Positions 26,819 through 34,883 are shown, counted from the stretch's first letter. The stretch is DNA of 64,000 bases from Burkholderiaceae bacterium (GCA_024235915.1 JACKLO010000011.1:310001-374000); one strand, 5' to 3'. Made by a program: numbers and translations. The notes: generated by a model from the letters alone, not told the origin.

Positions 26819-28030
26819 TCAGCCCAGCGTGTTCGACGAACCTACCTTGACCGGCCGGTCGGGGTTGGTCTTGGCCAGGCCCATCGCGCTGCCAATCAGG
26901 CCATCGAGGACATTTGCCTTGGGCCTGCTGGCCTTCCAGGCCTCTACGCCCGCCGTGCCGAACACGCCGCGAACCTTGTCTTCGCTCGGCACGCGGGCGC
27001 TCTGGTACAGGAGCGCTTCCAGGTCAGCCTCGAGCTTCCCATGCCAGCGCATGAACTCTGCCCGGCGCGCGCCGCCGTCGGCGTTCCACTTGTCGGCAAA
27101 GTTCTCGCTTGCGAGTTTGGGATTTTCGACGCGCCACCCGTCGACCCCGCGCTCGATGTACTTCGGCATTGCCTCGACAAGTGCCAGCACGACTTCGATG
27201 GGCGATTTGAACTCGCCGCTGCGGTAGGCCAGCAGGTCGGCGTAGGCGGTCGTCGCCAGCGTGACGATGATGACCGAGATGGGCATCGCTTCGCGCTTCT
27301 TCTCGTCGGCGCCCCAGTAGAGCGTGTCGCGGTGCAACTTCATGAGCTGCACTGCGCGACGGAGGATGTCGTCGAGGCCAACACGAGCGTCCGGCAGCGG
27401 CGCCACTGTGGTACGGGCCTCCACCAGAGACTTCAGAACCAACGTCTGGAAGGGGAACCGCTTCGCGGCATGCGAGCAGAACCACTCGGCAAACTCCTCG
27501 GGGTTCGACGGCGCCCACCTCGTGTCTGGGTCGCGCACCGACAAGCTCGACCCCGCGCGCCGCGTCTGGTCGTTCACGGCGGGCGTGACGTCGAAGTAGT
27601 AGGCCTTGCCGGGGTACTGCAAGCGCCAGCAGCGGCGCTTCGGCTCGGGGATGCCCGTCACCGATTCATTGCCTTCAAGCGCCTTGCCGAAGGCGGTGAA
27701 CATCACCTCGGGGTCCGGCGAGTTGTACTTCGGGCCCGACAGCTTCACCACCACGTCGAGGTCGAACTTCACCGGGTAGCGCTGGCTGATGGTCGTCTGC
27801 GTGCGCATCGACCCCTGCGGGAAGATTTCCACGTCGTGGCGCGGGATGCTGAGCTTGCTGGCAATGTTGTCCGCCAGCTTCTCGTAGTCAGCCTCGGCCT
27901 TGGCGCGTTCGGCTTCATCGAGCTCCAGGCGGCGCAACAGGTTGGCGATGAGCTCTTCCCACTGCTGGGCTTCGCTGCGCGCGGTCAGGGACTCGATGAC
28001 GCGTTTGGAAAGGGTAGGGTTGGTGCTCAT
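26819..28030 (-). CDS. CBASS CD-NTase (cyclic oligonucleotide synthase)
   Basis: This 403-residue protein is a cGAS/DncV-like nucleotidyltransferase that makes a cyclic oligonucleotide signal on phage infection. The catalytic signature is FPQGSMRTQT followed by FDLDVVV (residues about 69-94), with a third acidic residue in YYFDVTPA. The C-terminus ends in ...KVGSSNTLG, a flexible tail suited to Cap2-mediated conjugation. The ATG at 28030 lies 10 bp after cap5; an upstream extension of the frame lies within cap5 and is not credible. The CD-NTase clade and the nucleotide product cannot be settled by reading. A SAVED effector implies a cyclic di- or trinucleotide. Confidence 0.93.
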   Translation of the reverse strand: MSTNPTLSKRVIESLTARSEAQQWEELIANLLRRLELDEAERAKAEADYEKLADNIASKLSIPRHDVEIFPQGSMRTQTTISQRYPVKFDLDVVVKLSGPKYNSPDPEVMFTAFGKALEGNESVTGIPEPKRRCWRLQYPGKAYYFDVTPAVNDQTRRAGSSLSVRDPDTRWAPSNPEEFAEWFCSHAAKRFPFQTLVLKSLVEARTTVAPLPDARVGLDDILRRAVQLMKLHRDTLYWGADEKKREAMPISVIIVTLATTAYADLLAYRSGEFKSPIEVVLALVEAMPKYIERGVDGWRVENPKLASENFADKWNADGGARRAEFMRWHGKLEADLEALLYQSARVPSEDKVRGVFGTAGVEAWKASRPKANVLDGLIGSAMGLAKTNPDRPVKVGSSNTLG

Positions 28031-28040
28031 AGAACCTCGC

Positions 28041-29705
28041 TCAGGGCTGGAGGGACAGGGTTTGCGCCATCCCCGAGACGAGCTCACGGACTGATGTGGG
28101 GGTGATTTCGATGGTGGCGCGGTAGGCTGAGCTTGGACCTGCCATAGACTCGTGGCAGATGAACTCGGCGTGATGGCGAGCCTGGAGCTTCTGACCCACG
28201 ACGACCACGGCAGACGCCGGCGCGCTGACGAATAGGTGCACCTTGCGCACGCGCCACTCTTCTTGCAGTTTGCGCATTGCGACGTCGACGGCCAGGCCGA
28301 ACAACTGCAGGTCCTCGGGCTGCTGCATGCAGTCCTTGTCGAAGCTGGGGCCAACAACACGCAGCGCTGGCAGGGCGAGCCTGCCGTCAGCGACGCAGGC
28401 GGACGTCATGCGGTCGGCCTCAATGTCGGAAGTCAGCGCAACGACCAGGATGGCCTCTGCCTGACCGGGCGCCTGGGTCTGCAGCACCTGCACGCTGAAC
28501 TTGTCCAGCGGCGGCATCGGCAGGGTTCCGGGAGCCGGCCACGCCCAGCGAGTGCCGGGGCCAACCTTGTTGCGGTGGGGCTGGAAGAGCTGAGTGCCAG
28601 CGGTGTCGCCAAGGACGCGGCCAGCCAACAGCAGCACCGAGGTGCTGTGCATCGGGAAGATGGCCAAGCGTGGCCGAGCAGCGCCCGTTCGGGTTCCGTT
28701 CAGGAGCGTTTGCAGCGCCGGCAGGTCCGACTTCATCTGCTGGAACAGCGAGCCCCAATAGGCCGCCGAGTGAACGTCGTGGTTCTGGCCGCCGGGGTAG
28801 AAGTACCGAGTTGGCTTGGCCTCCGTGCTGCGCAGGCCCACGCCCCACATCGCCTCGTGCGCGTCGTCCATGCTGAACTGGGCGGCCTGGCCAGCGATGT
28901 TGCCGACGACCGCGATGACTTCGGCGGGCTTGTGCTTCAACGTGTCGAGGAGGCGGGCGACCTCGGCGATGTTGTCCTCGCGCATCTTGCGCAGGACCTC
29001 CACCGTGTACTTCGACGGGTTCACCTTGTCGATGAGTCGATGGCACTCGTCACACAACAGCATGAAGTTGCTGGGCTCGGAGGCCAGGAGCTTCGAGTCC
29101 TGGGGGTGCCCGCGCGGGCCGCTCGGCGACGCAGCGACGATATGTGCGAAGTAGCTGAACCGACCACGACCGCCTGTTGCGCCGTGGCGCTTGAGGTCGC
29201 GTCCGCAACCGGAGAACTGGCAACGCCAGCCCGCCAGATACGTCAGGTCATCCTTGATGGCCTGGGTGACGTCGCCCTCGCGACCCGTCTCGTCGACCGA
29301 GCCCTTGAGCCACCGGTTCAACAAGGCTACGCTGGCCTTGGCGACCGTCATGCTGTCCGGGTTGACCTCGGATGGAACAGCGGCGGTAGTGGCCCACAGC
29401 AAGCGCTTGCGCGTCAGCGGCTTTGCCGCTTCCAGCGCTTCGACGCCAAGCTCACCGCCGCACACGACCTCCCACGCTGCCGTCGCAGTTCGACGGTGCC
29501 GTACGGATACCGTGTGGGTGTTCGCGATGACCAGTACGTCGCCTTCGCCTTGGGCGAGTCGCCGGAACTCCTTCGCCAACTCCTCGTCATTGACGATGGG
29601 GGGCTCGACCGACGACGCTGCCACCAGTGTCCCCGCTTGACCGGCTACCGGCCGCGCGGGCGGGTGACTCGCGAGTGCGTACTGGAGTTCGAGAGAGGCT
29701 TCCAT
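28041..29705 (-). CDS. cap5: CBASS effector Cap5, HNH nuclease-SAVED, with long N-terminal extension
   Basis: Cap5 is the killing effector: its SAVED domain binds the cyclic nucleotide, then the HNH domain degrades DNA. In this 554-residue protein the HNH region is at about 158-225: Cys 162 and 167, His 188 (YFAHIVAAS), Asn 213 and CDECH at 218-222. The SAVED part covers about 255-540. The first ~150 residues before the HNH are longer than I expect for Cap5 and include a small alpha/beta-looking segment; start codons inside that segment are possible. It is the first gene of the CBASS operon and is transcribed away from capW. Confidence 0.9.
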   Translation of the reverse strand: MEASLELQYALASHPPARPVAGQAGTLVAASSVEPPIVNDEELAKEFRRLAQGEGDVLVIANTHTVSVRHRRTATAAWEVVCGGELGVEALEAAKPLTRKRLLWATTAAVPSEVNPDSMTVAKASVALLNRWLKGSVDETGREGDVTQAIKDDLTYLAGWRCQFSGCGRDLKRHGATGGRGRFSYFAHIVAASPSGPRGHPQDSKLLASEPSNFMLLCDECHRLIDKVNPSKYTVEVLRKMREDNIAEVARLLDTLKHKPAEVIAVVGNIAGQAAQFSMDDAHEAMWGVGLRSTEAKPTRYFYPGGQNHDVHSAAYWGSLFQQMKSDLPALQTLLNGTRTGAARPRLAIFPMHSTSVLLLAGRVLGDTAGTQLFQPHRNKVGPGTRWAWPAPGTLPMPPLDKFSVQVLQTQAPGQAEAILVVALTSDIEADRMTSACVADGRLALPALRVVGPSFDKDCMQQPEDLQLFGLAVDVAMRKLQEEWRVRKVHLFVSAPASAVVVVGQKLQARHHAEFICHESMAGPSSAYRATIEITPTSVRELVSGMAQTLSLQP

Positions 29706-29767
29706 GTGTTCGAGGCAAGTGTAGGCGGGAAGGCTGTGGATTTAACCAGGTATAGGCTTTGAGCGGC

Positions 29768-29797
29768 AGTATATATCATCATTATGATGATCATGAA
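29768..29797 (-). promoter_or_regulatory. CBASS promoter with perfect palindromic CapW operator
   Basis: On the - strand a -35-like TTCATG (29797-29792) and a -10 box TATACT (29773-29768) are 18 bp apart. The whole spacer is filled by a perfect inverted repeat, ATCATCAT-T-ATGATGAT (29775-29791). A repressor bound there would block RNA polymerase at the cap5 promoter. CapW repressors are known to bind palindromes in the intergenic region of their CBASS operons, so this is the predicted operator. Confidence 0.75.
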
Positions 29798-29844
29798 GAA
29801 TCTACTGTAGGTGGTGACCTCCGTCCAAAGGCTATGATGTGCGG

Positions 29845-30780
29845 ATGGCCGAAACACACGACCAGCGCCGCGCTGACTTCCTCGCTCGTCTGACCAGAAC
29901 CCAGCTCGAGCGGCTCTCACACATCGACTTCAAGCTGTACTTCCTGGGCGAGTTGCGGCGCGCAGACGTCGTCGACCGGTTCGGAACTGGACCCGCCGGT
30001 GCGACGCGGGACATTGCGCTGTACAGGGAAGTGGCCCCGGAGAACCTGTCGCTCGACAACGCTGACAAGGTCTACCGAACGACCCAGGCGTTCACGCCGT
30101 TGTTCGAACATGCGCCCCAGCGAGTGCTGACGGCCCTGTCTCAAGGCTTTGGCGAGGGTCTCGGTGACCACCTACAGCCGCTGCTTCGGTCCGAGATACC
30201 GAACGCGCTGAGCCTGCCGAAGATGTCTGTGCTAGCACCGATTACTCGCGCCATCAGTCGCGGCAAGGCGGTGAAGCTTGGCTACACGTCCATCGAGAGC
30301 GGGCACACCGAGCGCGAGCTCGTGCCGCTGGCGTTGGTGGACATTGGCATTCGCTGGCACGTTCGCGCCTTCGACCGTCGGCATGCGCAGTTCCGCGACT
30401 TCGTCTTAACCCGTATGGACGAGCCAACGGTGCTCGAAGACAGCCCCGTGCAGCGGCATGAGTCAGCCGAAGCCGATGTGCAGTGGAACCGCGTCATTGA
30501 GTTGGAGTTCGTGCCGCATCCCCAGCATCCGCGACCGGAGGTCGTGTGCATGGACTACGGCATACAACCTGGAGGTGTCCTCAAGGTGCCGGTCCGTGCG
30601 GCGAACGCCGGCTACATGCTGCGACGATGGACGGTCGACTGCTCGCCCGACCACAGTCTTCGTGGGCTGGAGTACGCCTTGTGGTTAAGAGACCCGCTCG
30701 CGCTCTACGGTGCGAACAATGCCCAACTCGCACCTGGCTACAAGGACCCGCGATCGGCCCGAGAAATCAAGGCGCTCTGA
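29845..30780 (+). CDS. capW: CapW-type WYL-domain transcriptional repressor of CBASS
   Basis: The 311-residue protein has an N-terminal winged helix (residues ~10-70), a WYL domain (about 130-220, with KLGYTS and ERELVPLALV) and a C-terminal dimerisation-like extension, the layout of CapW/BrxR regulators. These repress defence operons and are thought to release on sensing a nucleic-acid ligand. It is divergent from cap5, with the palindrome between. ATG at 29845 is preferred; a GTG six bases upstream is also possible, and no clear ribosome site helps decide. It is named from family layout and context. Confidence 0.85.
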   Translation: MAETHDQRRADFLARLTRTQLERLSHIDFKLYFLGELRRADVVDRFGTGPAGATRDIALYREVAPENLSLDNADKVYRTTQAFTPLFEHAPQRVLTALSQGFGEGLGDHLQPLLRSEIPNALSLPKMSVLAPITRAISRGKAVKLGYTSIESGHTERELVPLALVDIGIRWHVRAFDRRHAQFRDFVLTRMDEPTVLEDSPVQRHESAEADVQWNRVIELEFVPHPQHPRPEVVCMDYGIQPGGVLKVPVRAANAGYMLRRWTVDCSPDHSLRGLEYALWLRDPLALYGANNAQLAPGYKDPRSAREIKAL

Positions 30781-31457
30781 TGCCTAGCGCCAGATGGATG
30801 ATCGCTAACGCTACATCGGGGACGTCCAGGCCGCTTCAACGCTCCAAATGTCAGCAGTCGGTTGCAGAGCCGCCGTTGCTGTCATGAGCTTGAGCGGCCG
30901 CTAGCGGTGCACAGGAGCCTCTCAATCTCCGCTCATCAGTGTAGGACTGTGCGGTTGCGCGTTCGGTGCCGATCGGTTGGCATCTGCCGCGGCAGTCTGC
31001 GGTCCGGTGGTACCCGGCACTCAGATGAGGAGGCCGAGGTCCAAGGCCGCCCTGCCCCGGCCAGCACAACACGGGGTAGGGCAGAGCGTTCGACGAGCAA
31101 GAAGTCCGTCAGATCGCTTCCGCATCCTGCTGTGCTCCGAGGGCGGTAGCGACTGTCCGGTCCTTCTTGGAGGGCAAGCTGGGCCGGTAGAGATCAGCAG
31201 TGTGGCCAAGTTGGGCTTCTACTGGCAGACGGGGGTGGCAACTTAGCCTTCTAGTCAGCTTTCGGGGCTTGACCCATCGCCGCGATCGTGCAGAGCCGGT
31301 GCGGCACAGAAATCGTGTGAAGTGTTGCGTGCAAGGTGGGCCACTAGTGTGTCGGCACGGGGGGCAAGTTGGGCCGCCGGTGTGCTGCCACCAATTTGCG
31401 ATCTATTTTCCCGGGCCACTGGGATCTCCGCGCCCAGTCTTGCCTAGGTCGTGCACT
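30781..31457. other. Non-coding region with degenerate transposon-like repeats
   Basis: No gene is supported in these ~680 bp. Three imperfect direct repeats built on GCAAGTTGGGCC occur near 31204, 31330 and 31373. Multiple short repeats of this sort resemble the transposase-binding ends of IS21-type elements, so this may be the scar of an insertion sequence. It ends where similarity to the kfrA-like gene begins. Confidence 0.4.
31050..31081. repeat. GC-rich hairpin, copy 1
   Basis: CCCTGCCCC pairs with GGGGTAGGG (8 of 9 Watson-Crick plus one G-T) around a 14-base loop. The element and its flanks recur at 31908-31939, on the other side of the kfrA fragment. It could be a terminator or part of a small repeated element. 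Confidence 0.45.
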
Positions 31458-31865
31458 GACGCCGCGGATCGCCGAGTCGCAATGGAACTAGAGCGCGAGC
31501 GGTCTGCCCGTGCGAAGGCCGAGCGTGCGGCGGAGGGGTGGGCCGCCAAGGCCGACGCTGCAAGACGAGAAACTGTCACAGCCACCGACGAGTTTCAGCG
31601 AAAGCTGGACGCGGCGCATACGCGGGAGTAGCAGCTCCAGGGCCAACTCGGAGCGGCTACGGCCGACCTTGTCCAAGAGCGCACCATGCGCCAAAGCGCA
31701 CAAAGTGCAGCCCACACGCAGGAGGCCAATGCCCGTGCCGCCCGCGAACAAGCTGCCACCTTGCAGCAGACGCTTGAACGGTTGGCGGGGATGCTGGCAG
31801 CCAGCGCATCATCCCCACCGAAGCAGGCCGTGCGACGCAAGCGCGCGGTTCCAATTGCGGACTGA
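31458..31865 (+). pseudogene. Truncated, stop-interrupted copy of the kfrA-like gene
   Basis: This stretch matches the last ~400 bp of the kfrA-like gene at 23798-24201 (for example MELERERSARAKAER is shared) and ends with the same kind of basic tail. The 5' two thirds, including the DNA-binding domain, are absent, and an in-frame TAG at 31629-31631 replaces the ATG codon found in the intact gene. It cannot make a working protein. It shows that an element carrying a similar kfrA gene was here, or that the gene was duplicated around the CBASS operon. Confidence 0.85.
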
Positions 31866-31907
31866 GACTGGCCGCTGCCGTCCGCGTCACCCGACGCCCC
31901 AAGACCG

Positions 31908-31939
31908 CCCTGCCCCAGGGGCCGCAACACGGGGCAGGG
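31908..31939. repeat. GC-rich hairpin, copy 2
   Basis: This is a perfect 9-bp stem, CCCTGCCCC with GGGGCAGGG, and a 14-base loop just after the kfrA fragment. It matches copy 1 at 31050-31081, including the shared loop bases CAACAC. There is no T-tract, so terminator function is uncertain. Confidence 0.5.
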
Positions 31940-32002
31940 AAGGGCGTGCAATAAGCAAGTTCTGGCGAAGCCGCTTCGGACCCGCCGGGCTGCGAGGGCA
32001 GC

Positions 32003-32794
32003 TCACGTGAACAACTTGCCTTCGACGCGCTTGATGTACTTGTTGGTGTAGTGCAAGTCCGGCTCGTGCTTCACCGGGCGCACCAAGAGTCGGAAGGCTG
32101 GCTTCGCCAGGCTGCTCGCGTCAAAGGTGACGAGGCCGAGGCCGAACATCTGGCAAAGCGCAATGAGCCGATCGAGTTCCTCCGGGGATGCATCTGCTGG
32201 CACTACCAAGTAGCTCTTGTGGGAGAAGAGCATATGGGCGCAAGCCTGGCCGAAGCCGATCAGGAGGCTTGCGGTGTCGACCTTGATCTCCGCCGAAACG
32301 ATGCTTGTCGGTCCCTTGATCACGTCGCTCCGGCGACTCTCGTTCTTTCCGAGGACATCCGGCGTCCCCCAGCGGTCCCTGAACGCATTGCCGCCGAGAG
32401 GGATCGCCACGGTGACCTCCTCAAGGTCATTCGTCAGCCAAGCTGCGAATAGTGGGTAGAACCTTTCTTCGGGAATGCGGACTGCTCGCCCTACGACGGG
32501 GAGCTTGGGCTCAGCCACCTGGGCGTCAGCCGAGTCCCTGAAGCGGATGTGCCGATACACACCCTTCGCGGGCTTGTAGACCTTCGAAGGAAAGTGCCGA
32601 TCGAGATTGACGACGTCGTTCGACAGGCTTTTTAGGTTTCTGTCGGGGTGCAGCTGCCGCATTGCTTGCACCAACTCCGTGTAGGTCAGTCCCTCGGGAT
32701 GCTGCTGCAGTAGCTCCACGGCTGCCAACCTGATGCGAGCGCGCTGATTGGGGCGCTTTTTCTGCGCAGTCGAGGTAGTCACGTGAGGCTCCAT
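32003..32794 (-). CDS. Winged-helix protein with PD-(D/E)XK-like domain
   Basis: The family is not recognised with certainty. The 263-residue protein has an N-terminal HARE/winged-helix-like domain (residues ~15-85: RIRLAAVELLQQHPEGLTYT, then a KGVYRH turn). The rest contains GTPDVLG (about 147) and SAEIKVD (about 172), spaced like the PD...ExK core of restriction-type nucleases. HARE-HTH domains fused to restriction-endonuclease folds are known in bacteria. A role as a defence nuclease or a nuclease-derived DNA sensor is inferred. It is divergent from the XRE gene; the 100-bp gap holds a small inverted repeat. Confidence 0.75.
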   Translation of the reverse strand: MEPHVTTSTAQKKRPNQRARIRLAAVELLQQHPEGLTYTELVQAMRQLHPDRNLKSLSNDVVNLDRHFPSKVYKPAKGVYRHIRFRDSADAQVAEPKLPVVGRAVRIPEERFYPLFAAWLTNDLEEVTVAIPLGGNAFRDRWGTPDVLGKNESRRSDVIKGPTSIVSAEIKVDTASLLIGFGQACAHMLFSHKSYLVVPADASPEELDRLIALCQMFGLGLVTFDASSLAKPAFRLLVRPVKHEPDLHYTNKYIKRVEGKLFT

Positions 32795-32861
32795 CCGTGG
32801 ACTTGATCCGGACCCGACCGTTGCCGCCCTGTCAGTCGGTCGTGTCGTAGCGAGGTATCAG

Positions 32862-32884
32862 GAATAGTCTGATTTCGAATATTC
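32862..32884. promoter_or_regulatory. Inverted repeat between divergent genes
   Basis: GAATA (32862-32866) and TATTC (32880-32884) flank an AT-rich core in the gap between the nuclease-like gene and the XRE regulator gene. The site is suited to binding by the XRE protein. The arms are short and could be chance. Confidence 0.35.
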
Positions 32885-32925
32885 TAAGTTCGCATTGAAC
32901 CTTGGGCCACAACAAGACGTGGCCC

Positions 32926-33264
32926 ATGTCTCAGAAGCCGTTTCCACCGCCGTACGCCATCCTCACCGAACTGCTGGTTGCCGCGCGCCTTTCAGCGGGT
33001 GTGACGCAGAAGGTCCTAGCGGAGCGCCTGTCGATCAGTCAGAGCTCAGTCAGTAAGGTTGAGCGCGGGGTGCAACGGCTAGATCTAGTGGAGTTGCACC
33101 ACTGGCTCTCAGCTTTAGGGGAGCCAAGCCTTGCCGACTTTGCGATCGCCTTCGAGGACCAGGTCAGAAGGCAGACTGCGGTGGAGCAGCGCTGGTTGCG
33201 GCGAAAGCGGGGGACAGTGGCTGGTGTCGATGCGCCCCGCCAGCGTCGAAGGGACGCAACGTAG
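32926..33264 (+). CDS. XRE-family helix-turn-helix regulator
   Basis: This 112-residue protein has a Cro/C1-type HTH at about residues 10-65 (LLVAARLSAGVTQKVLAERL, then SQSSVSKVERG). The C-terminal tail is basic. It probably represses its own promoter and that of the divergent nuclease-like gene. ATG at 32926 is preferred to an upstream in-frame TTG at 32902 because the conserved domain starts soon after it. Confidence 0.8.
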   Translation: MSQKPFPPPYAILTELLVAARLSAGVTQKVLAERLSISQSSVSKVERGVQRLDLVELHHWLSALGEPSLADFAIAFEDQVRRQTAVEQRWLRRKRGTVAGVDAPRQRRRDAT

Positions 33265-33644
33265 GTGGCTCCGATGACGAGCGGCCCGATAACCCGCCGA
33301 TCGCACGCGCGCCAGAGCGACATGACGATTTAACTCGCCTCCAGGACGGTCTTGCGTTTTTGGCGGTCAACAGCCAGCACTTCTGGGAACGCCGCTCGAA
33401 TGCACATGCTCCGGCCGCCGTACGTGGTCGCCGCTGCGTGAAGGTGAACTTTGTGTGACACGACCGCGCACATCGATCAGGTACCACCTGCGCCAACCGG
33501 AGGTGAAGGTTGGGCGACCTTTCCATCGTGTGTCTTGGCTATGGCCTTTAGCAGGGTGAAGCGTCAGTCGGTACAGAGATCACGTGCGCCCACCATGCAT
33601 GTCATGGGTGGTCAACCATCACTCAAGCGCCAAGCGCAAGTAAT
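33265..33644. other. Spacer without recognised gene
   Basis: No supported gene is seen. An open frame from 33451 runs into the HTH gene at 33703, but its first ~84 codons lie outside the repeat that defines that gene and show no protein-like pattern. Confidence 0.5.
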
Positions 33645-33672
33645 AGTTAACATAAGATACATTAGCGCGCGC
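33645..33672. other. dif-like XerC/XerD recombination site
   Basis: Read on the - strand, the 28 bp divide into a XerC-type arm GCGCGCGCTAA, a centre TGTATC and a XerD-type arm TTATGTTAACT. The XerD arm matches the E. coli dif arm TTATGTTAAAT at 10 of 11 positions and the centre matches TGTATA at 5 of 6; the XerC arm keeps only the inner TAA. The site sits at the left edge of a 374-bp direct repeat. It may be the chromosomal dif site or the attachment site of an Xer-using mobile element. Confidence 0.7.
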
Positions 33673-34030
33673 AGAAAGACACCCGAAGGGAGGGCTTCAC
33701 CTATGAGGCTGCACCTTCGGAGTATCGATCACGGGCCCGTCTCACTGCCAATTTGGCAGTCGATCCTGGAGGACCTGGCGAACCCGCCACCAACACGCGT
33801 GGCGCGGGTCCTGGGCGTCAGTCAACGGACCGTGTACCGGTGGAACGCCACCGGTCACGCTCCGCGTGTGGCGCAGCTGGCTCTGTTCTGGTTGACGCGC
33901 TGGGGCCAGTCCCTGGTGCACGCCAATGCCGAGCGCGACTGCGTCGAAGCGGTCGGGCTGGCTCGGTCCTTGGGTGACCAGGTCGAGCGACTGAACGCCG
34001 AGGTGGCGAACCTTCGCGCGCTGTCGGCAC
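33656..34030 (+). repeat. 374-bp direct repeat, left copy
   Basis: The repeat begins at the central bases of the dif-like site (GATACATTAG) and covers nearly all of the HTH gene. It is almost identical to 35147-35520; differences are scattered substitutions and one inserted base relative to the right copy. The unit length from left copy to right copy is 1,491 bp. Confidence 0.9.
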
Positions 34031-34050
34031 CGGGAGGTGGCCATGACTGA
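33703..34050 (+). CDS. Small HTH DNA-binding protein of the Xer element
   Basis: The 115-residue protein has a helix-turn-helix (residues ~27-50: TRVARVLGVSQRTVYRWNAT) and a C-terminal helical segment ending VERLNAEVANLRALS that could form a short coiled coil. The start ATG follows an AGGGAGGG ribosome site (33688-33695) and lies 30 bp after the dif-like site. Such small HTH proteins are common regulators in filamentous phages and their satellites, which use Xer sites to integrate; this link is inferred. A second, frameshifted copy lies at 35194. Confidence 0.75.
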   Translation: MRLHLRSIDHGPVSLPIWQSILEDLANPPPTRVARVLGVSQRTVYRWNATGHAPRVAQLALFWLTRWGQSLVHANAERDCVEAVGLARSLGDQVERLNAEVANLRALSAPGGGHD

Positions 34051-34423
34051 GCGGGGGTCACAAGGGGGCCGCGCCCCCTACGTCAGCGGAGCGACCGTCC
34101 ATCAAGCCAGCCAGCGGAGCGATGGTCGAGGGCCGACACCCTGCCCCGCGGGCATGCCTCACGGTGGACCTGGCTGGCTCCGCGCGCCTTCCACACCAAG
34201 CGATCGGACCGGATCTCCGGCGCAACTTCAACGCGACCTGCAGGGCCGGGAAGCGGCGGCCTGGACGGAGGGCGAAGCGCCAGCTTCGACCCCCGGCCGG
34301 GCTGGCGCAGCCCGCACGCGGTACGCGGGCGGGGACCCGAAGGGGCCCCGGCCCAACTCATCATGGAGTGAATCGAGCATGGATCACATGGACCATGGAC
34401 AGGCGGCCGACCACGGCCGCACC
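34051..34423. other. Spacer inside the Xer element
   Basis: No convincing gene is seen. A long open frame crosses the region, but its residues are dominated by G, P, R and S without protein-like pattern. CAGCGGAGCGA occurs twice (near 34085 and 34111). Confidence 0.45.
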
Positions 34424-34451
34424 TTCCCCCCGTCCTGTAACACGGGGGGAA
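34424..34451. repeat. Perfect 10-bp hairpin
   Basis: TTCCCCCCGT pairs perfectly with ACGGGGGGAA around the loop CCTGTAAC. It lies 48 bp before the ribbon-helix-helix gene. In a small single-stranded replicon such a hairpin could serve as an origin or packaging signal; it could also be a terminator, although no T-tract follows. Confidence 0.6.
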
Positions 34452-34474
34452 AGGTAGACGAATGGTGGCAAAGT

Positions 34475-34491
34475 GGTAGCACCGAGCTACC
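34475..34491. promoter_or_regulatory. Inverted repeat operator before ribbon-helix-helix gene
   Basis: GGTAGC (34475-34480) and GCTACC (34486-34491) form a perfect 6-bp dyad with a 5-bp spacer, 8 bp upstream of the ATG. A related TGGTGGCA lies just before it. Ribbon-helix-helix proteins normally bind such repeats at their own promoters, so autoregulation is likely. Confidence 0.55.
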
Positions 34492-34499
34492 ATCGACCG

Positions 34500-34883
34500 A
34501 TGGCAACGACTCTGCGACTGCCCGAGGGGCTGATGACCGAGGCTCAGGCGTACGCGACCAACCTGGGCCTGTCGATGAACGGTCTGGTGGCAGTGGCGCT
34601 GCGCGAGTATCTGGACGACCGACGCATGCGCAGGTCCGCTGGGCCGTCGGACCCCTCCGGTTCATCCGGGGCAAGCTCCGGGCCGTCCGAGGCCACGCCG
34701 GTGCCGGCCATGCCGCCGACTCAGAGCAACGGGGGGAAGGACTCGGCCCCGGCCGTGCCCGAGACTCCCCGGAAGTGCCGGCGGCCGAAGTCGAAGTCGG
34801 ACCCCTGCCCCCTCGGCAAGATCAAGCCATCGGGCCACGTGCTCAAGTGGAAGGAGTGCTGCGGCTGCAACCCTCTGGCCTGA
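34500..34883 (+). CDS. Ribbon-helix-helix (Arc/CopG-like) protein
   Basis: The first ~40 of 127 residues fit a ribbon-helix-helix fold: strand TTLRLPEGL, then MTEAQAYATNLGLSMNGLVAVALREYL as two helices. The middle is a Ser/Pro/Gly-rich linker, and the tail is Lys/Cys-rich (KCRRPKSKSD and KECCGCNP) with four cysteines that might bind a metal. It is likely a small repressor or maintenance protein of the 1.5-kb element. The start was set at the ATG beginning the ribbon strand, after the dyad; an upstream GTG would add nine unlikely residues. Confidence 0.75.
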   Translation: MATTLRLPEGLMTEAQAYATNLGLSMNGLVAVALREYLDDRRMRRSAGPSDPSGSSGASSGPSEATPVPAMPPTQSNGGKDSAPAVPETPRKCRRPKSKSDPCPLGKIKPSGHVLKWKECCGCNPLA

